From a virus, in IMG/VR virus record IMGVR_UViG_3300020477_001447, positions 1-64,000 of that record: a DNA stretch of 64,000 nt; one strand, 5' to 3'. Shown here piece after piece: positions 1-7,030 of the stretch; within the stretch, counting starts at the first letter, position 1; each line of letters begins with the position of its first letter. A program made the position numbers and the translations under genes. Under the pieces are notes generated by a model, which saw nothing but the letters and a program-made list of their open reading frames with translations, had not been told where the DNA came from and ran no database searches.

Positions 1-1
1 T

Positions 2-217
2 CATGTTATACCAAAGTCTCGCGGTGGGGGTAAAGACTGGAGCAACATTGTTGCTTGTTGTTTAAAATGTAATCAAAAAAAGGGCGCCCGAACTCCGAAA
101 GAGGCCAATATGAAATTAATAAGAAAACCTCGGCGCCCATCAATGAGAGAATGTTTACATATGTCAATTAGTTTATCTGATATTGCTAGCGACATTTGGA
201 GACCCTATTTAGGATAG
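2..217 (+). CDS. HNH endonuclease, C-terminal part (5' end outside window)
   Basis: The frame is open from the window edge and ends at TAG 215-217, giving 71 residues. It reads [17 protein letters not shown], then a CxxC pair (CLKCN) and QKKGARTP. This is the typical second half of an HNH nuclease: the metal-binding His, the Asn of the middle motif, and a CxxCN..K zinc knuckle. The first CxxC and the start codon must lie upstream of base 1. In phages such genes are usually free-standing homing or packaging-associated nucleases; the missing N-terminus prevents a choice. The AT-rich stretch 3' of it already holds the ribosome-binding site of the next gene. Confidence 0.8.
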   Translation, partial: HVIPKSRGGGKDWSNIVACCLKCNQKKGARTPKEANMKLIRKPRRPSMRECLHMSISLSDIASDIWRPYLG

Positions 218-231
218 GAGATAATTGTTCT

Positions 232-657
232 ATGGAAGAAATTTCTATGATAGTATCTGGTAGTTTGGTTTTATTTTCTGTTTTGCTTTTTTTATCGGCT
301 TATTTGTATCGCCGGCGCCAATTAGCAATATTTGACAAACTTGGCGAAGAAGCCCAGGCTCTTCTAGATACCCTTACAAATAAAAAGACAGAATCTGAAA
401 AACAATCTAGTGACTCTAGAGCTGTTCAAAGCGATTTGGCGAGCAGACTACAAACACCAGCATACTTAACGACCCTTTGTACAATTTTAGTAAAGCAGGC
501 CGGCGGCGAAGTAAGACTTTATGAAGAGGATTTTAATGCCTTAGCCGAAGAAGAGTTTGTTTCTGTTTTTGTTGATACGGCTGATAATAGTATCCTACTC
601 CGAATGAATTCTACTCGATTATGGAACACTACTGAAGACGAGTCAATATTCCATTAA
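232..657 (+). CDS. Small single-pass membrane protein, unknown function
   Basis: I chose ATG 232 because GGAG (217-220) lies 11 bases upstream and overlaps the stop of the HNH gene; a TTG at 196 in the same frame is less likely. The 141-residue product begins with a short segment, then a hydrophobic helix (about residues 8-28, rich in V, L, F) followed by a basic RRRQ. This predicts an N-out, C-in anchor. The remainder is a soluble, acidic tail with a charged helix (about 30-75) and a small predicted beta-rich end. I do not recognise the family. Confidence 0.6.
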   Translation: MEEISMIVSGSLVLFSVLLFLSAYLYRRRQLAIFDKLGEEAQALLDTLTNKKTESEKQSSDSRAVQSDLASRLQTPAYLTTLCTILVKQAGGEVRLYEEDFNALAEEEFVSVFVDTADNSILLRMNSTRLWNTTEDESIFH

Positions 658-681
658 CTTCTTTTAGTTAAAGTATTTCTA

Positions 682-697
682 TATACTATAGGAGGTA
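682..697 (+). promoter_or_regulatory. TATACT -10 plus TATAGGAGG ribosome-binding site
   Basis: TATACT (682-687) runs directly into ATAGGAGG, 5-6 bases before ATG 702. The same arrangement, a TA(C/T)TATAGG core merging with the Shine-Dalgarno, recurs before several other genes in the window. No good -35 box is visible, so a promoter is possible but the ribosome-binding site is the firmer reading. Confidence 0.4.
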
Positions 698-701
698 CTT
701 T

Positions 702-1301
702 ATGAAAAAGTTACTACCATTTCTATTATTGATGCTGGTTGCGTGTTCTCCTTCGCAACCGTATAATGAATCCGAAGAGCCAGTAGGATCTGATGATCCT
801 GAAGATATTGCACCGATTTATGACCCAGCTGTTGATTGGGAAATATGTGGATCGAGAGAGAGCGACCATCCTTGCAATATTATAGCAGTTGATCACAATG
901 GGAATACATTTGATTTATATTCCCACTATGGATCCTTAATTGTATTAGATTTATCAACTATGTGGTGTGGGCCCTGCAATCAAGCCGGCGCTAATGCACA
1001 AAATGTACAAGACCAATACGCCTCTGAAGATTTAATTTACGCGACGTTATTAATAGAAAATAGAGAAGGCATGTCACCCAGTGAAGCCGATATACAACAA
1101 TGGGCATCTGATTTTGGAAATACAACGTCTCCTGTCATCCCGGGAGATAGAACAATGTTGACTAGCTCTGGAGGCTCTTGGGAGCTGACTAGTTGGCCAA
1201 CGTTTTGGTATATTGATAGAGAAATGGTTATCCGCGATGTCGATAAAGGATACGCTTCTCAAGAAGTCATATATTCCATTGAGTGGCTATTAACACTATA
1301 A
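702..1301 (+). CDS. Thioredoxin/TlpA-like lipoprotein
   Basis: The 199-residue product starts with a lipoprotein signal: basic KK, a leucine-rich core, and lipobox LVAC with Cys15 as the predicted lipidated residue. A Ser/Glu/Asp/Pro-rich linker (16-45) follows. Residues about 65-199 look like a thioredoxin fold with the redox motif WCGPC (Cys89, Cys92) and a cis-Pro candidate in the SWPTFWY stretch. TlpA-type proteins reduce or oxidise cysteines at the outside of the inner membrane. In a phage it would be made in the host and placed in the envelope; the target is unknown. The start is fixed by AGGAGG. Two further cysteines (about 48 and 57) precede the fold and may form their own disulfide. 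Confidence 0.75.
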   Translation: MKKLLPFLLLMLVACSPSQPYNESEEPVGSDDPEDIAPIYDPAVDWEICGSRESDHPCNIIAVDHNGNTFDLYSHYGSLIVLDLSTMWCGPCNQAGANAQNVQDQYASEDLIYATLLIENREGMSPSEADIQQWASDFGNTTSPVIPGDRTMLTSSGGSWELTSWPTFWYIDREMVIRDVDKGYASQEVIYSIEWLLTL

Positions 1302-1306
1302 AAAGC

Positions 1307-1342
1307 TTGCCTAGGCGCTGGTAATCTGCTAATATACTTATA
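1307..1342 (+). promoter_or_regulatory. Sigma70-type promoter, apparently leaderless
   Basis: TTGCCT (1307-1312), a 17-base spacer and TAATAT (1330-1335) form a good sigma70-type promoter. The distance from the -10 box puts the expected transcription start at 1342, exactly the A of the ATG of the UV endonuclease gene. No Shine-Dalgarno is seen between, so the transcript would be leaderless. Confidence 0.6.
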
Positions 1343-2268
1343 TGAAACAGATTACTAACCTAGGCTATGCCTGCATCAATTCTCAACTGTCGTCCGGACC
1401 AAAAGACCGGCGCGTAACCACCAACCGTTCTATGATCAAGCGAACGTTTAAGCAAAAGGGTCTACCCTACGCTTCGCAGCTAGCTCTTCAGAATTGCAAA
1501 GACCTTAATACGATTCTCAAATGGAATGTACAGCGAGAGATTTATTTCTATCGTATGTCTTCTGATATCTTTCCGTGGGCTAGCGAATATGATCTTTGTG
1601 AATTGCCAGATTATGAAGAGATTTGTTTTCACCTCAAGCGCGCAGGAATCTATGCTACGCAAAATAACGTAAGGTTAACTTTCCACCCGGGTCCATTCAA
1701 TGTATTGACCTCCCCTAGAGATCATGTTGTCAAAAACTGCATCAAAGATTTGAGTATTCATGGTGAAATTCTTGATATTATGGGCATGTCTAGGACGCCT
1801 TATAACAAAATCAATATTCATATTGGCGGCGCATATGGAGACAAAACTTCCGCTATGGAGAGATTTTGTAATAATTTCAACATGTTACCTGACTCTGTTA
1901 AGTCTCGCCTAACCGTCGAGAATGATGACAAGGCTAGTATGTACTCTGTCAAAGACCTTTTCTATGGTGTATACAAGGTTATCGGGATCCCTATTGTTTT
2001 TGATTATCATCATCATAAATTTTGCGATGGCGGCTTAAGCGAGCAAAAAGCTCTAGAGCTAGCACTATCAACATGGGGAGATATTACGCCTGCGGTACAT
2101 TATTCTCAATCACGCGCAGAAGAGCATAACGATCCTAGTATTCGTAAGCAAGCTCACTCAGATTCTTATTGGCTAGCCCCCGATATGTACGATCACACCT
2201 TTGATGTTATGCTAGAATGCAAACACAAAGAGGTTGGTCTTCAAAAAATGCGACTTCTTTTGTCATAA
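1342..2268 (+). CDS. uvsE: UV-damage endonuclease (UvsE/UvdE family)
   Basis: The 308-residue product opens with LGYACIN, the family's typical first strand, and carries the TIM-barrel landmarks: RMSSDIFPW, LTFHPGPFN, INIHIGGAYGDK, LTVENDD and FDYHHHKFC, which supply the His, Glu and Asp metal ligands. The C-terminal HYSQSR and AHSDSYW segment is also typical. Family members nick DNA 5' of pyrimidine dimers and other lesions, starting a light-independent repair route. Length is close to bacterial homologues, so it appears intact. For a phage of sunlit water this would repair the virus genome in the cell. It is probably transcribed alone from the promoter just upstream. Confidence 0.9.
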   Translation: MKQITNLGYACINSQLSSGPKDRRVTTNRSMIKRTFKQKGLPYASQLALQNCKDLNTILKWNVQREIYFYRMSSDIFPWASEYDLCELPDYEEICFHLKRAGIYATQNNVRLTFHPGPFNVLTSPRDHVVKNCIKDLSIHGEILDIMGMSRTPYNKINIHIGGAYGDKTSAMERFCNNFNMLPDSVKSRLTVENDDKASMYSVKDLFYGVYKVIGIPIVFDYHHHKFCDGGLSEQKALELALSTWGDITPAVHYSQSRAEEHNDPSIRKQAHSDSYWLAPDMYDHTFDVMLECKHKEVGLQKMRLLLS

Positions 2269-2305
2269 AACTCGGAATATACTGAATTAATTACCTATTT
2301 AGTGT

Positions 2306-3430
2306 GTGAAAAAAGAACTAGAAATTTGGAAAAAGTTTTTAGAAGAGTCAACCGGGTCTGAATCTAATCTTTCTGAAAAGAAGAAGAAGAAAAAGAAAAA
2401 AGGCAAGAAGGACGCTTGTTACCACAAGGTTCGTTCTCGCTATAAGGTTTGGCCTTCTGCATATGCTTCTGGTGCTCTCGTAAAATGCCGTAAGGTGGGA
2501 GCTAAAAACTGGGGTAATAAGAGTAAAAAGAACGAACAAATTAACCTTTTTGAAGGCGAAGAGGGCCTAGAATCGAAGATCCGGCAAGCACTCATAGACG
2601 AGGGTGGAGCAGCCGGCATGAAGGCACTCAAGGACCATACTGAGGCGTCTGAAAGCGAGATTAAAGATGCTATCAAGAGCATGAAAGACGTAGGTCTGCA
2701 CGAAGATGGCGATTATATCCTTCAAGACGACGATGAAATTGATGTTATAAAAGAAGATCTACGGAAATGGTTCAAAAGAAAAGGAGAAAAAGGTTCCAAA
2801 GGTGGCTGGGTAGACTGTAATGCTCCAGATGGAGATGGAGGCTATAAAGAATGTGCAAGGGGAAAAAGAAAGAAATACCCCGCATGCCGCCCAACAGCTG
2901 CAGCCTGTAAAGATAAGGGCAAAGGCAAATCTTGGGGCAAAAAAGCAAAAAAGAAAAGTGTGAAGGAACAGTCGATGAATATATCTGAAGATAAGCTTAA
3001 AGCTATGATTTTTGAAGAATATCGCAGTTATTTGTATGAAACAACCATTTACCCCTATCTAACAGAAGCCACTCTAGATGATGGAACACCAGTTTGTATC
3101 GCTTGCTTACATGAACTTTTAGATGAAGCTTCCTGTGATTGCCCACATTTAGTTTATGAAGCGGAATATCGAGGTAGAAAAGTTAAGCTCAACAAGCCAA
3201 TGCGCGGAGATGTCAAGAAATTTAAAGTTTATGTCAAGGATCCGAAAACTGGAAACATAAAGAAAGTTAATTTTGGACATGGCGGGACAAGCGCGAAGAA
3301 AAAGGGTGAAAAAACCATGAAGATTCGGAAGAACAACCCTAAAGCTAGAAAAAGTTTTCGGGCCCGACATAATTGCAAAAACCCAGGTCCGAAGACAAAG
3401 GCACGATACTGGTCGTGCAAAAAATGGTAG
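2306..3430 (+). CDS. Basic internal/structural protein with two capsid-targeting-like segments
   Basis: Starts at GTG 2306; 374 residues, very rich in Lys. It begins KKELEIWKKFLEES, matching the WKKFLxE N-terminal tag of the next two genes. Three Cys/aromatic conserved blocks follow: ACYHKVRSRYKVWPSAYASG (about 37-56), GGWVDCNAPDGDGGYKEC with CRPTAAAC (about 165-205), and a C-terminal NPKARKSFRARHNC...TKARYWSCKKW. These blocks are familiar from uncharacterised marine phage proteins. At Met224 a second tag-like stretch begins (NISEDKLKAMIFEE), so the protein could be two fused units or a polyprotein cut by a prohead protease. The strong positive charge suggests DNA binding inside the capsid. 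Function is inferred, not known. Confidence 0.6.
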   Translation: MKKELEIWKKFLEESTGSESNLSEKKKKKKKKGKKDACYHKVRSRYKVWPSAYASGALVKCRKVGAKNWGNKSKKNEQINLFEGEEGLESKIRQALIDEGGAAGMKALKDHTEASESEIKDAIKSMKDVGLHEDGDYILQDDDEIDVIKEDLRKWFKRKGEKGSKGGWVDCNAPDGDGGYKECARGKRKKYPACRPTAAACKDKGKGKSWGKKAKKKSVKEQSMNISEDKLKAMIFEEYRSYLYETTIYPYLTEATLDDGTPVCIACLHELLDEASCDCPHLVYEAEYRGRKVKLNKPMRGDVKKFKVYVKDPKTGNIKKVNFGHGGTSAKKKGEKTMKIRKNNPKARKSFRARHNCKNPGPKTKARYWSCKKW

Positions 3431-3439
3431 GAAATTAAT

Positions 3440-4063
3440 ATGAAGATTATAATGGAAAATTGGAAGAGGTTCTTAAATGAAGAGCAACTTGATCCTAAGT
3501 TAGACAATGAGATTAAGAATAATGTTTTGAAATCTGGAGGGTTCAAGTTGAAAACCCGCATTCAGATGGCAACCAGCGTCCCACAGGGCAAAGATATGTA
3601 TTCTAAAATTTTAGCCGCCTTGCAACAGGGTGCCTACGGAGAGCCCGGTAAAAAGAAAGCCGAAGAGATCGCAGCATTTGAACTTGGACTAGTACCAGCC
3701 GAGGGAGAGTGGACTGCCCCCGAGGGGAATGCTGGGCCACAGGTGGAAGGAAAGCCGGCGAACAAAGAATATTATCGCATGCATATCATGCCATCTTATG
3801 AGGCGTTCCAAGATCTTGGCAGTGACCCGCTTAAGTTTGGGGATTATATTAAAAATCGATTTAAGAATGAATCAGCACCATATATTCAGTTCACAAACGA
3901 GGTGAGAAAGTTGCGTGAGTTTGGACTTGAAGGAGAGGAGAACGCCGGCGTACGATTCAACCGCCTAGGCGCAAACCATCCAGAGCAGAAGCTTCGACAG
4001 CAAGCCCTTAATATGCTTAATGCGCTGCAGAAGTCTGGGTTGAAGACCACAGAGATGCGATAA
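3440..4063 (+). CDS. Putative capsid-targeted protein with ENWKRFLNE tag
   Basis: The 207-residue product starts MKIIMENWKRFLNEEQ. The LNE (FLNE) triplet fits the (L/I)xE rule of T4-type prohead protease sites, and the amphipathic helix before it resembles T4 internal-protein leaders. The rest is mostly predicted helical and polar, with a proline-rich loop around residues 90-115, and gives no known domain. Its stop overlaps the next start (TAATG). It lies in a run of genes carrying related N-termini, which supports a shared destination. Confidence 0.5.
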   Translation: MKIIMENWKRFLNEEQLDPKLDNEIKNNVLKSGGFKLKTRIQMATSVPQGKDMYSKILAALQQGAYGEPGKKKAEEIAAFELGLVPAEGEWTAPEGNAGPQVEGKPANKEYYRMHIMPSYEAFQDLGSDPLKFGDYIKNRFKNESAPYIQFTNEVRKLREFGLEGEENAGVRFNRLGANHPEQKLRQQALNMLNALQKSGLKTTEMR

Positions 4064-4515
4064 TGAAACTCCTACTTGAAAATTGGCGAAAATTTTTAAC
4101 AGAAGTGAAGAAGCTTGTTTGCCCACCGGCAACACAAGATCTTGAATTAAATACAGAAAATAGAAATTCTGCAATTCAAGCTGAACATATTCAATATGGT
4201 CCGTTAAACTTATCGGACGAAGAGTATTGGGAAGGTGCTGCAAAGCACTGGAATACTAAACCAGAGGTAGCTAAAAAGTCTCGTTGTGGCAATTGTGTTG
4301 CATTTGACATATCACCAAGGATGCTAGAATGTTTACCTGGGCCCATATCTGAACCTATTGAGGATAAAGAGGGGCGCCTAGGTTATTGTTGGATGCATCA
4401 CTTCAAGTGTCATAGCGCGCGCTCATGTTACACCTGGGCCGGCGGTGGGCCAATTTCTGTCGATAGCATTTCAGAGGAGTGGCAAAACAAAAACAAATTC
4501 CCAGAAGAGGAATAA
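4063..4515 (+). CDS. Cys-rich putative iron-sulfur/metal protein with ENWRKFLTE tag
   Basis: The 150-residue product starts MKLLLENWRKFLTE, a tag almost the same as in the gene before. The body has seven cysteines: Cys20, then CGNC (75, 78), Cys90, Cys109, Cys116 and Cys122, within LGYCWMHHFKCHSARSC followed by YTW. The CxxC ... C ... C-aromatic spacing resembles high-potential iron-sulfur proteins, so an iron-sulfur cluster or structural zinc is likely. I recognise the PPATQDLELNT and EHIQYGPLN segments as a conserved marine phage protein with no assigned role. Translation is coupled on both sides by TAATG overlaps. Confidence 0.55.
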   Translation: MKLLLENWRKFLTEVKKLVCPPATQDLELNTENRNSAIQAEHIQYGPLNLSDEEYWEGAAKHWNTKPEVAKKSRCGNCVAFDISPRMLECLPGPISEPIEDKEGRLGYCWMHHFKCHSARSCYTWAGGGPISVDSISEEWQNKNKFPEEE

Positions 4516-4694
4516 TGTCGCTATTAAAACATCAAGCTTATGTTAAACTACCGGACTGGGCATGGCCTATAGTCGTAGATGTTTTGTCGAAAGATGAAAA
4601 AAAAGGAACAGTTAAGATATCCTATTACTGTGATCTTCACGAAAGACGGCGTGAGGAAACCATCCCATCTAGTTGGATTTTAAAACAAAGTTAA
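4515..4694 (+). CDS. Small protein, unknown function
   Basis: ATG 4515 overlaps the TAA of the preceding gene (TAATG), so the 59-residue reading is preferred over a longer frame starting at 4479. The product has two Trp-containing stretches (DWAWP, SSWIL) and a Tyr/Cys strand (ISYYCDLHE); it looks like a compact beta barrel or SH3-like fold of the kind that starts with an aromatic loop. No family recognised. The next gene begins after a 56-base gap. Confidence 0.5.
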   Translation: MSLLKHQAYVKLPDWAWPIVVDVLSKDEKKGTVKISYYCDLHERRREETIPSSWILKQS

Positions 4695-4732
4695 TTAATT
4701 ATTGTTAATCTAATAAAGTGTGTTATTCTATA

Positions 4733-4745
4733 TATTATAGGGGGT
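4733..4745 (+). promoter_or_regulatory. TATTATAGGGGG motif before the hydroxylase-like gene
   Basis: TATTAT (4733-4738) merges with AGGGGG ahead of ATG 4751. The gap from 4695 holds only AT-rich DNA with this element. It is one of the recurrent TA(C/T)TATAGG sites in the window; no convincing -35 hexamer is at the right distance. Confidence 0.35.
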
Positions 4746-4750
4746 AGCTA

Positions 4751-5179
4751 ATGCTATTAGATTTGTTTTTTCTTGCACTAGGACATGTTTCTGGGGCATT
4801 TATTCTTTATTTAAATCATCGTTTTGTTTTTCATGGCCGGTTGGGAAAAATCTTTTTTCTTAAACCCGGAAGGCTGCTTCATGCTAGGCACCATGCTCAC
4901 GCTTATGATAGACGAAGAAACAACTATATAAAAGCACCATTGTGGGGAGCATTAGCAATAAGTTCTTTAATCTTATTATCTGGTCTTGCTATCCACTGGT
5001 TTTTTGCTTTAGGCTTACTTACTTTCTCAATGCTCTATTCTCGACGCCATGAAGCCATTCACAATAGGGATAATTATTCTGAATTTTACCATCATCACAA
5101 GATACACCATGAAAACCCAAAAGTGAATTTCTCAGGTATATACCCGACTATCGATAAAATATTTGGCACAAGTAAGTAA
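4751..5179 (+). CDS. Fatty-acid hydroxylase/sterol desaturase-like membrane protein
   Basis: The 142-residue product has the His boxes of the membrane di-iron hydroxylase superfamily: HRFVFH (23-28), HARHH (44-48), HEAIH (100-104) and HHKIHH (115-120), the last followed by NPKVNFSGIYPTIDKIFGT, a classical family ending. Hydrophobic segments lie at about 3-22 and 65-95. Known members hydroxylate or desaturate lipids, carotenoids or sterols using oxygen. This version is short but keeps all boxes, so activity is plausible. Why a phage carries it is open: membrane lipid change or lipid-A modification are guesses. The start is fixed by AGGGGG upstream. Confidence 0.75.
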   Translation: MLLDLFFLALGHVSGAFILYLNHRFVFHGRLGKIFFLKPGRLLHARHHAHAYDRRRNNYIKAPLWGALAISSLILLSGLAIHWFFALGLLTFSMLYSRRHEAIHNRDNYSEFYHHHKIHHENPKVNFSGIYPTIDKIFGTSK

Positions 5180-5203
5180 TTTTTCTTAAGTTTTGGTCTG
5201 AAA

Positions 5204-5221
5204 AACACTAATTATAGTGTT
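5204..5221 (+). repeat. Perfect inverted repeat (7-bp arms)
   Basis: AACACTA (5204-5210), ATTA, TAGTGTT (5215-5221) form a perfect palindrome in the short gap before the gene at 5245. It could be a weak terminator stem for the hydroxylase gene or an operator; there is no T-run after it, and a TTATAGGGG motif follows immediately. Confidence 0.45.
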
Positions 5222-5244
5222 GCACAATTATAGGGGCTAAAACT

Positions 5245-5919
5245 GTGAAAGTTACAATCAATAAAGCAGATCAATTAATCAACGAACTAGGTCCAGCCGA
5301 ACCAGTACGAGATCCGCGCCCGTCGACAGACGAAGAAGGCTTCTTAAGCGCTCAAGAAGAGGATGCTTTAGAGAGAGAAAATGAAGAAATCATTGCTAAA
5401 GCTGATCTAGTAGTACAAGAACTTACTGAAGACGAAGGGTACGAAAGCGTTGCGGCCTTTTTACAAGATTATAAGGCCGACTCCCCAGAAGAGTTTATGA
5501 GAATGCAGCGTGAAGCTCTGGGCCCGTTTGAGTTTCATGAGAGATATTATATTGACGATTACATTTACTTGGAAGAAACAATTAATATTTCGCACACACA
5601 ATTAAATGATATTATTCAAGAAGAAATAAAAGAAGCAACAAAGTTTTCTCCGGAAAAGGCAGTGTATACCACAGATGACGGTGAGAAGAAAGATACTCGG
5701 CGCGTACACCAAAGCCGGCTTACAAACATAAGAAGAGAAGACTTATCAAATCAGATTAAGCAAAGAAGAATGGAAAGACAAAGATTAAAAGAAGAAGCCC
5801 TAGCTGATATTCAAGATTTGGCTTCCCGCATGCGCGGCGACATTGAAAAGTTAGCCAAAGAAGCAGGAATAACTCCTGAAGCGCTTCTTGCTCTTATTGG
5901 CAAAGAATTAACACAATAA
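5245..5919 (+). CDS. Acidic coiled-coil protein with two targeting-like segments
   Basis: GTG start 5245 with AGGGGC upstream; 224 residues. The N-terminus MKVTINKADQLINELG fits the tag pattern (LINE). A second similar stretch, INISHTQLNDIIQEE, occurs in the middle (about residues 112-126) and echoes the NISEDKLKAMIFEE of the protein at 2306. The first half is very acidic; the second half (about 145-215) is a charged helix rich in R, K, E and Q that should form a coiled coil. Scaffold/core or packaged internal protein is the best guess. Confidence 0.5.
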   Translation: MKVTINKADQLINELGPAEPVRDPRPSTDEEGFLSAQEEDALERENEEIIAKADLVVQELTEDEGYESVAAFLQDYKADSPEEFMRMQREALGPFEFHERYYIDDYIYLEETINISHTQLNDIIQEEIKEATKFSPEKAVYTTDDGEKKDTRRVHQSRLTNIRREDLSNQIKQRRMERQRLKEEALADIQDLASRMRGDIEKLAKEAGITPEALLALIGKELTQ

Positions 5920-5933
5920 AAAGGATTTATAAG

Positions 5934-6074
5934 ATGAGAGAATTACTACAAGACGTATTAGAATTATCAAAGCGATTAGTTTTACTTAAGCAGCCTAGAG
6001 AAGCTTACGTTGTATTAGCTGCAACTGGACTTTCCGGTTTTATCGCAGGGCTTATTGCAGCTGCCAGCCTATAG
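5934..6074 (+). CDS. Small membrane protein (46 residues)
   Basis: The frame ATG 5934 to TAG 6072-6074 has an AAGGA-type ribosome-binding site 9-10 bases upstream and fits neatly between two genes. It reads MRELLQDVLELSKRLVLL, then a small-residue hydrophobic helix AATGLSGFIAGLIAAASL at the C-terminus, a clear membrane anchor. It is too small to classify. Holin-like or membrane-anchoring roles are possible but unsupported. Confidence 0.5.
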   Translation: MRELLQDVLELSKRLVLLKQPREAYVVLAATGLSGFIAGLIAAASL

Positions 6075-6084
6075 GAACAATATC

Positions 6085-6130
6085 ATGAAAATCACCAAAC
6101 AAAGACTAAAAGAGATTATCAAGGAAGAAC
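6085..6130 (+). repeat. Direct DNA repeat, copy 1 (tag-coding, about 45 bp)
   Basis: This is the first of four near-identical segments that each form the 5' end of a gene (6085, 6471, 6749, 6985). The shared core is the AGACTAAAAGAGATTATC stretch and its flanks, with only scattered third-position differences, while the sequences after the repeat are unrelated. Confidence 0.85.
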
Positions 6131-6471
6131 TCAGCGAAATGGATCTTCCCACATATAAGGGTGATCCCTTCGGTGAGTACGACCTAGAAGCAGAGAACAA
6201 GAAGGGCCGGCAAGAGGAGCTTGCTAATTATCTGTTAAAAATGTATCAGGATCTCTCCGAAACCGGAGATGTCATGACGATCAGAGAGATTATTCAGGAT
6301 AACTTTAACTCAGCTCTTAAAGACGCAGAGGACGCGTTCTTAGGTGATGACGACGAAGTGAGTGATGAAGATGCTCTTGTTCTTAAAGGCCCGAAGTATG
6401 ATCCACTCGGCGATTCTTTGGCCGCACGACGCTTGCGAGCAATTGCACGCCGAAAAGACGGAGACAAATAA
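6085..6471 (+). CDS. Tagged small acidic protein, copy 1 of the KITKQRLKEIIKEE family
   Basis: ATG 6085 is used because three downstream genes start with the same sequence; an upstream in-frame start at 6055 would lose this. The product is 128 residues: MKITKQRLKEIIKEEL then a variable acidic body with no known domain. The basic amphipathic leader ends in IKE/E, a prohead-protease-like (L/I)xE site. The stop overlaps the next ATG (TAATG), indicating coupled translation. Confidence 0.6.
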   Translation: MKITKQRLKEIIKEELSEMDLPTYKGDPFGEYDLEAENKKGRQEELANYLLKMYQDLSETGDVMTIREIIQDNFNSALKDAEDAFLGDDDEVSDEDALVLKGPKYDPLGDSLAARRLRAIARRKDGDK

Positions 6472-6516
6472 TGAAAATTACAAAGCAAAGACTAAAAGAG
6501 ATTATCAAGGAAGAGC
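6471..6516 (+). repeat. Direct DNA repeat, copy 2
   Basis: This is the most diverged copy of the four at its beginning (ATTACAAAG in place of ATCACCAAA), then identical through AGACTAAAAGAGATTATC and the following AAGGAAGAG. Its distance from copy 1 is 386 bases. Confidence 0.85.
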
Positions 6517-6752
6517 TTTCGAACGTTCTCTCCGAAATGAAGGAAAATGACTATCATGATGACTATCATGCTGTTCGCTTGAGGCTACAAGTAGAATATG
6601 GTGTTGATGATGCCTCGATGGAACTAATAAAGGCTGTCTATAAGATTTGGCCAGATTTTGCAACAGAAGCAGTAGAGGTCCCACACAAGATAGACCAGGC
6701 TATTAAGATGGCCATCCGAGAAACCGAAGCGTCGGGAAGGCTGGTAAAGTGA
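6471..6752 (+). CDS. Tagged small protein, copy 2 of the KITKQRLKEIIKEE family
   Basis: 93 residues starting MKITKQRLKEIIKEEL, followed by SNVLSEMKEN, which adds a second LSE site. The body (YHAVRLRLQVEYG...) is short, mixed alpha/beta and unrelated to the other copies. It overlaps the preceding stop and the following GTG start (GTGA overlap at 6749-6752). Likely a packaged or core-associated protein by its leader; otherwise unknown. Confidence 0.6.
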   Translation: MKITKQRLKEIIKEELSNVLSEMKENDYHDDYHAVRLRLQVEYGVDDASMELIKAVYKIWPDFATEAVEVPHKIDQAIKMAIRETEASGRLVK

Positions 6753-6794
6753 AAATCACCAAACAAAGACTTAAAGAGATTATCAAGGAAGAGC
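6749..6794 (+). repeat. Direct DNA repeat, copy 3
   Basis: Identical to copy 1 except for the GTG start and one or two third-position changes (ACTTAAAG for ACTAAAAG). It lies 278 bases after copy 2. Confidence 0.85.
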
Positions 6795-6985
6795 TTCTGG
6801 AACGTCTGGGTGCGCGCGACAGAGATAAATTGGTATCCCGAATAAAAAGGCTTCTTTTGCATTCCACTATTGATGAGGAAGGGTTTGCAGCTCTAACGAG
6901 ACTGGTTCACAACCTAGAAAAGCAATATCCTATACCTGAAAGAAGGCCCAGGCGAGGCGAAGTTCAGTTTTTTGAGGAAGAATAA
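6749..6985 (+). CDS. Tagged small basic protein, copy 3 of the KITKQRLKEIIKEE family
   Basis: Starts at GTG 6749 inside the stop of the gene before; the downstream sequence reproduces the KITKQRLKEIIKEEL leader exactly, which fixes this unusual start. The 78-residue body is charged and helical (RDRDKLVSRIKRLLL, LTRLVHNLEKQYP) and ends in an acidic FFEEE. Its last base is the first base of the next ATG. Confidence 0.6.
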   Translation: MKITKQRLKEIIKEELLERLGARDRDKLVSRIKRLLLHSTIDEEGFAALTRLVHNLEKQYPIPERRPRRGEVQFFEEE

Positions 6986-7030
6986 TGAAAATCACCAAAC
7001 AAAGACTAAAAGAGATTATCAAGGAAGAGT
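6985..7030 (+). repeat. Direct DNA repeat, copy 4
   Basis: Matches copy 1 base for base through the AAGGAAGAG end of the core; 236 bases after copy 3. Confidence 0.85.

Noticed and set aside
6085-7030. Possible CRISPR array because of four spaced repeats
   Set aside because: Repeats are at starts of translated genes, spaced 236-386 bases apart, and encode a conserved peptide.
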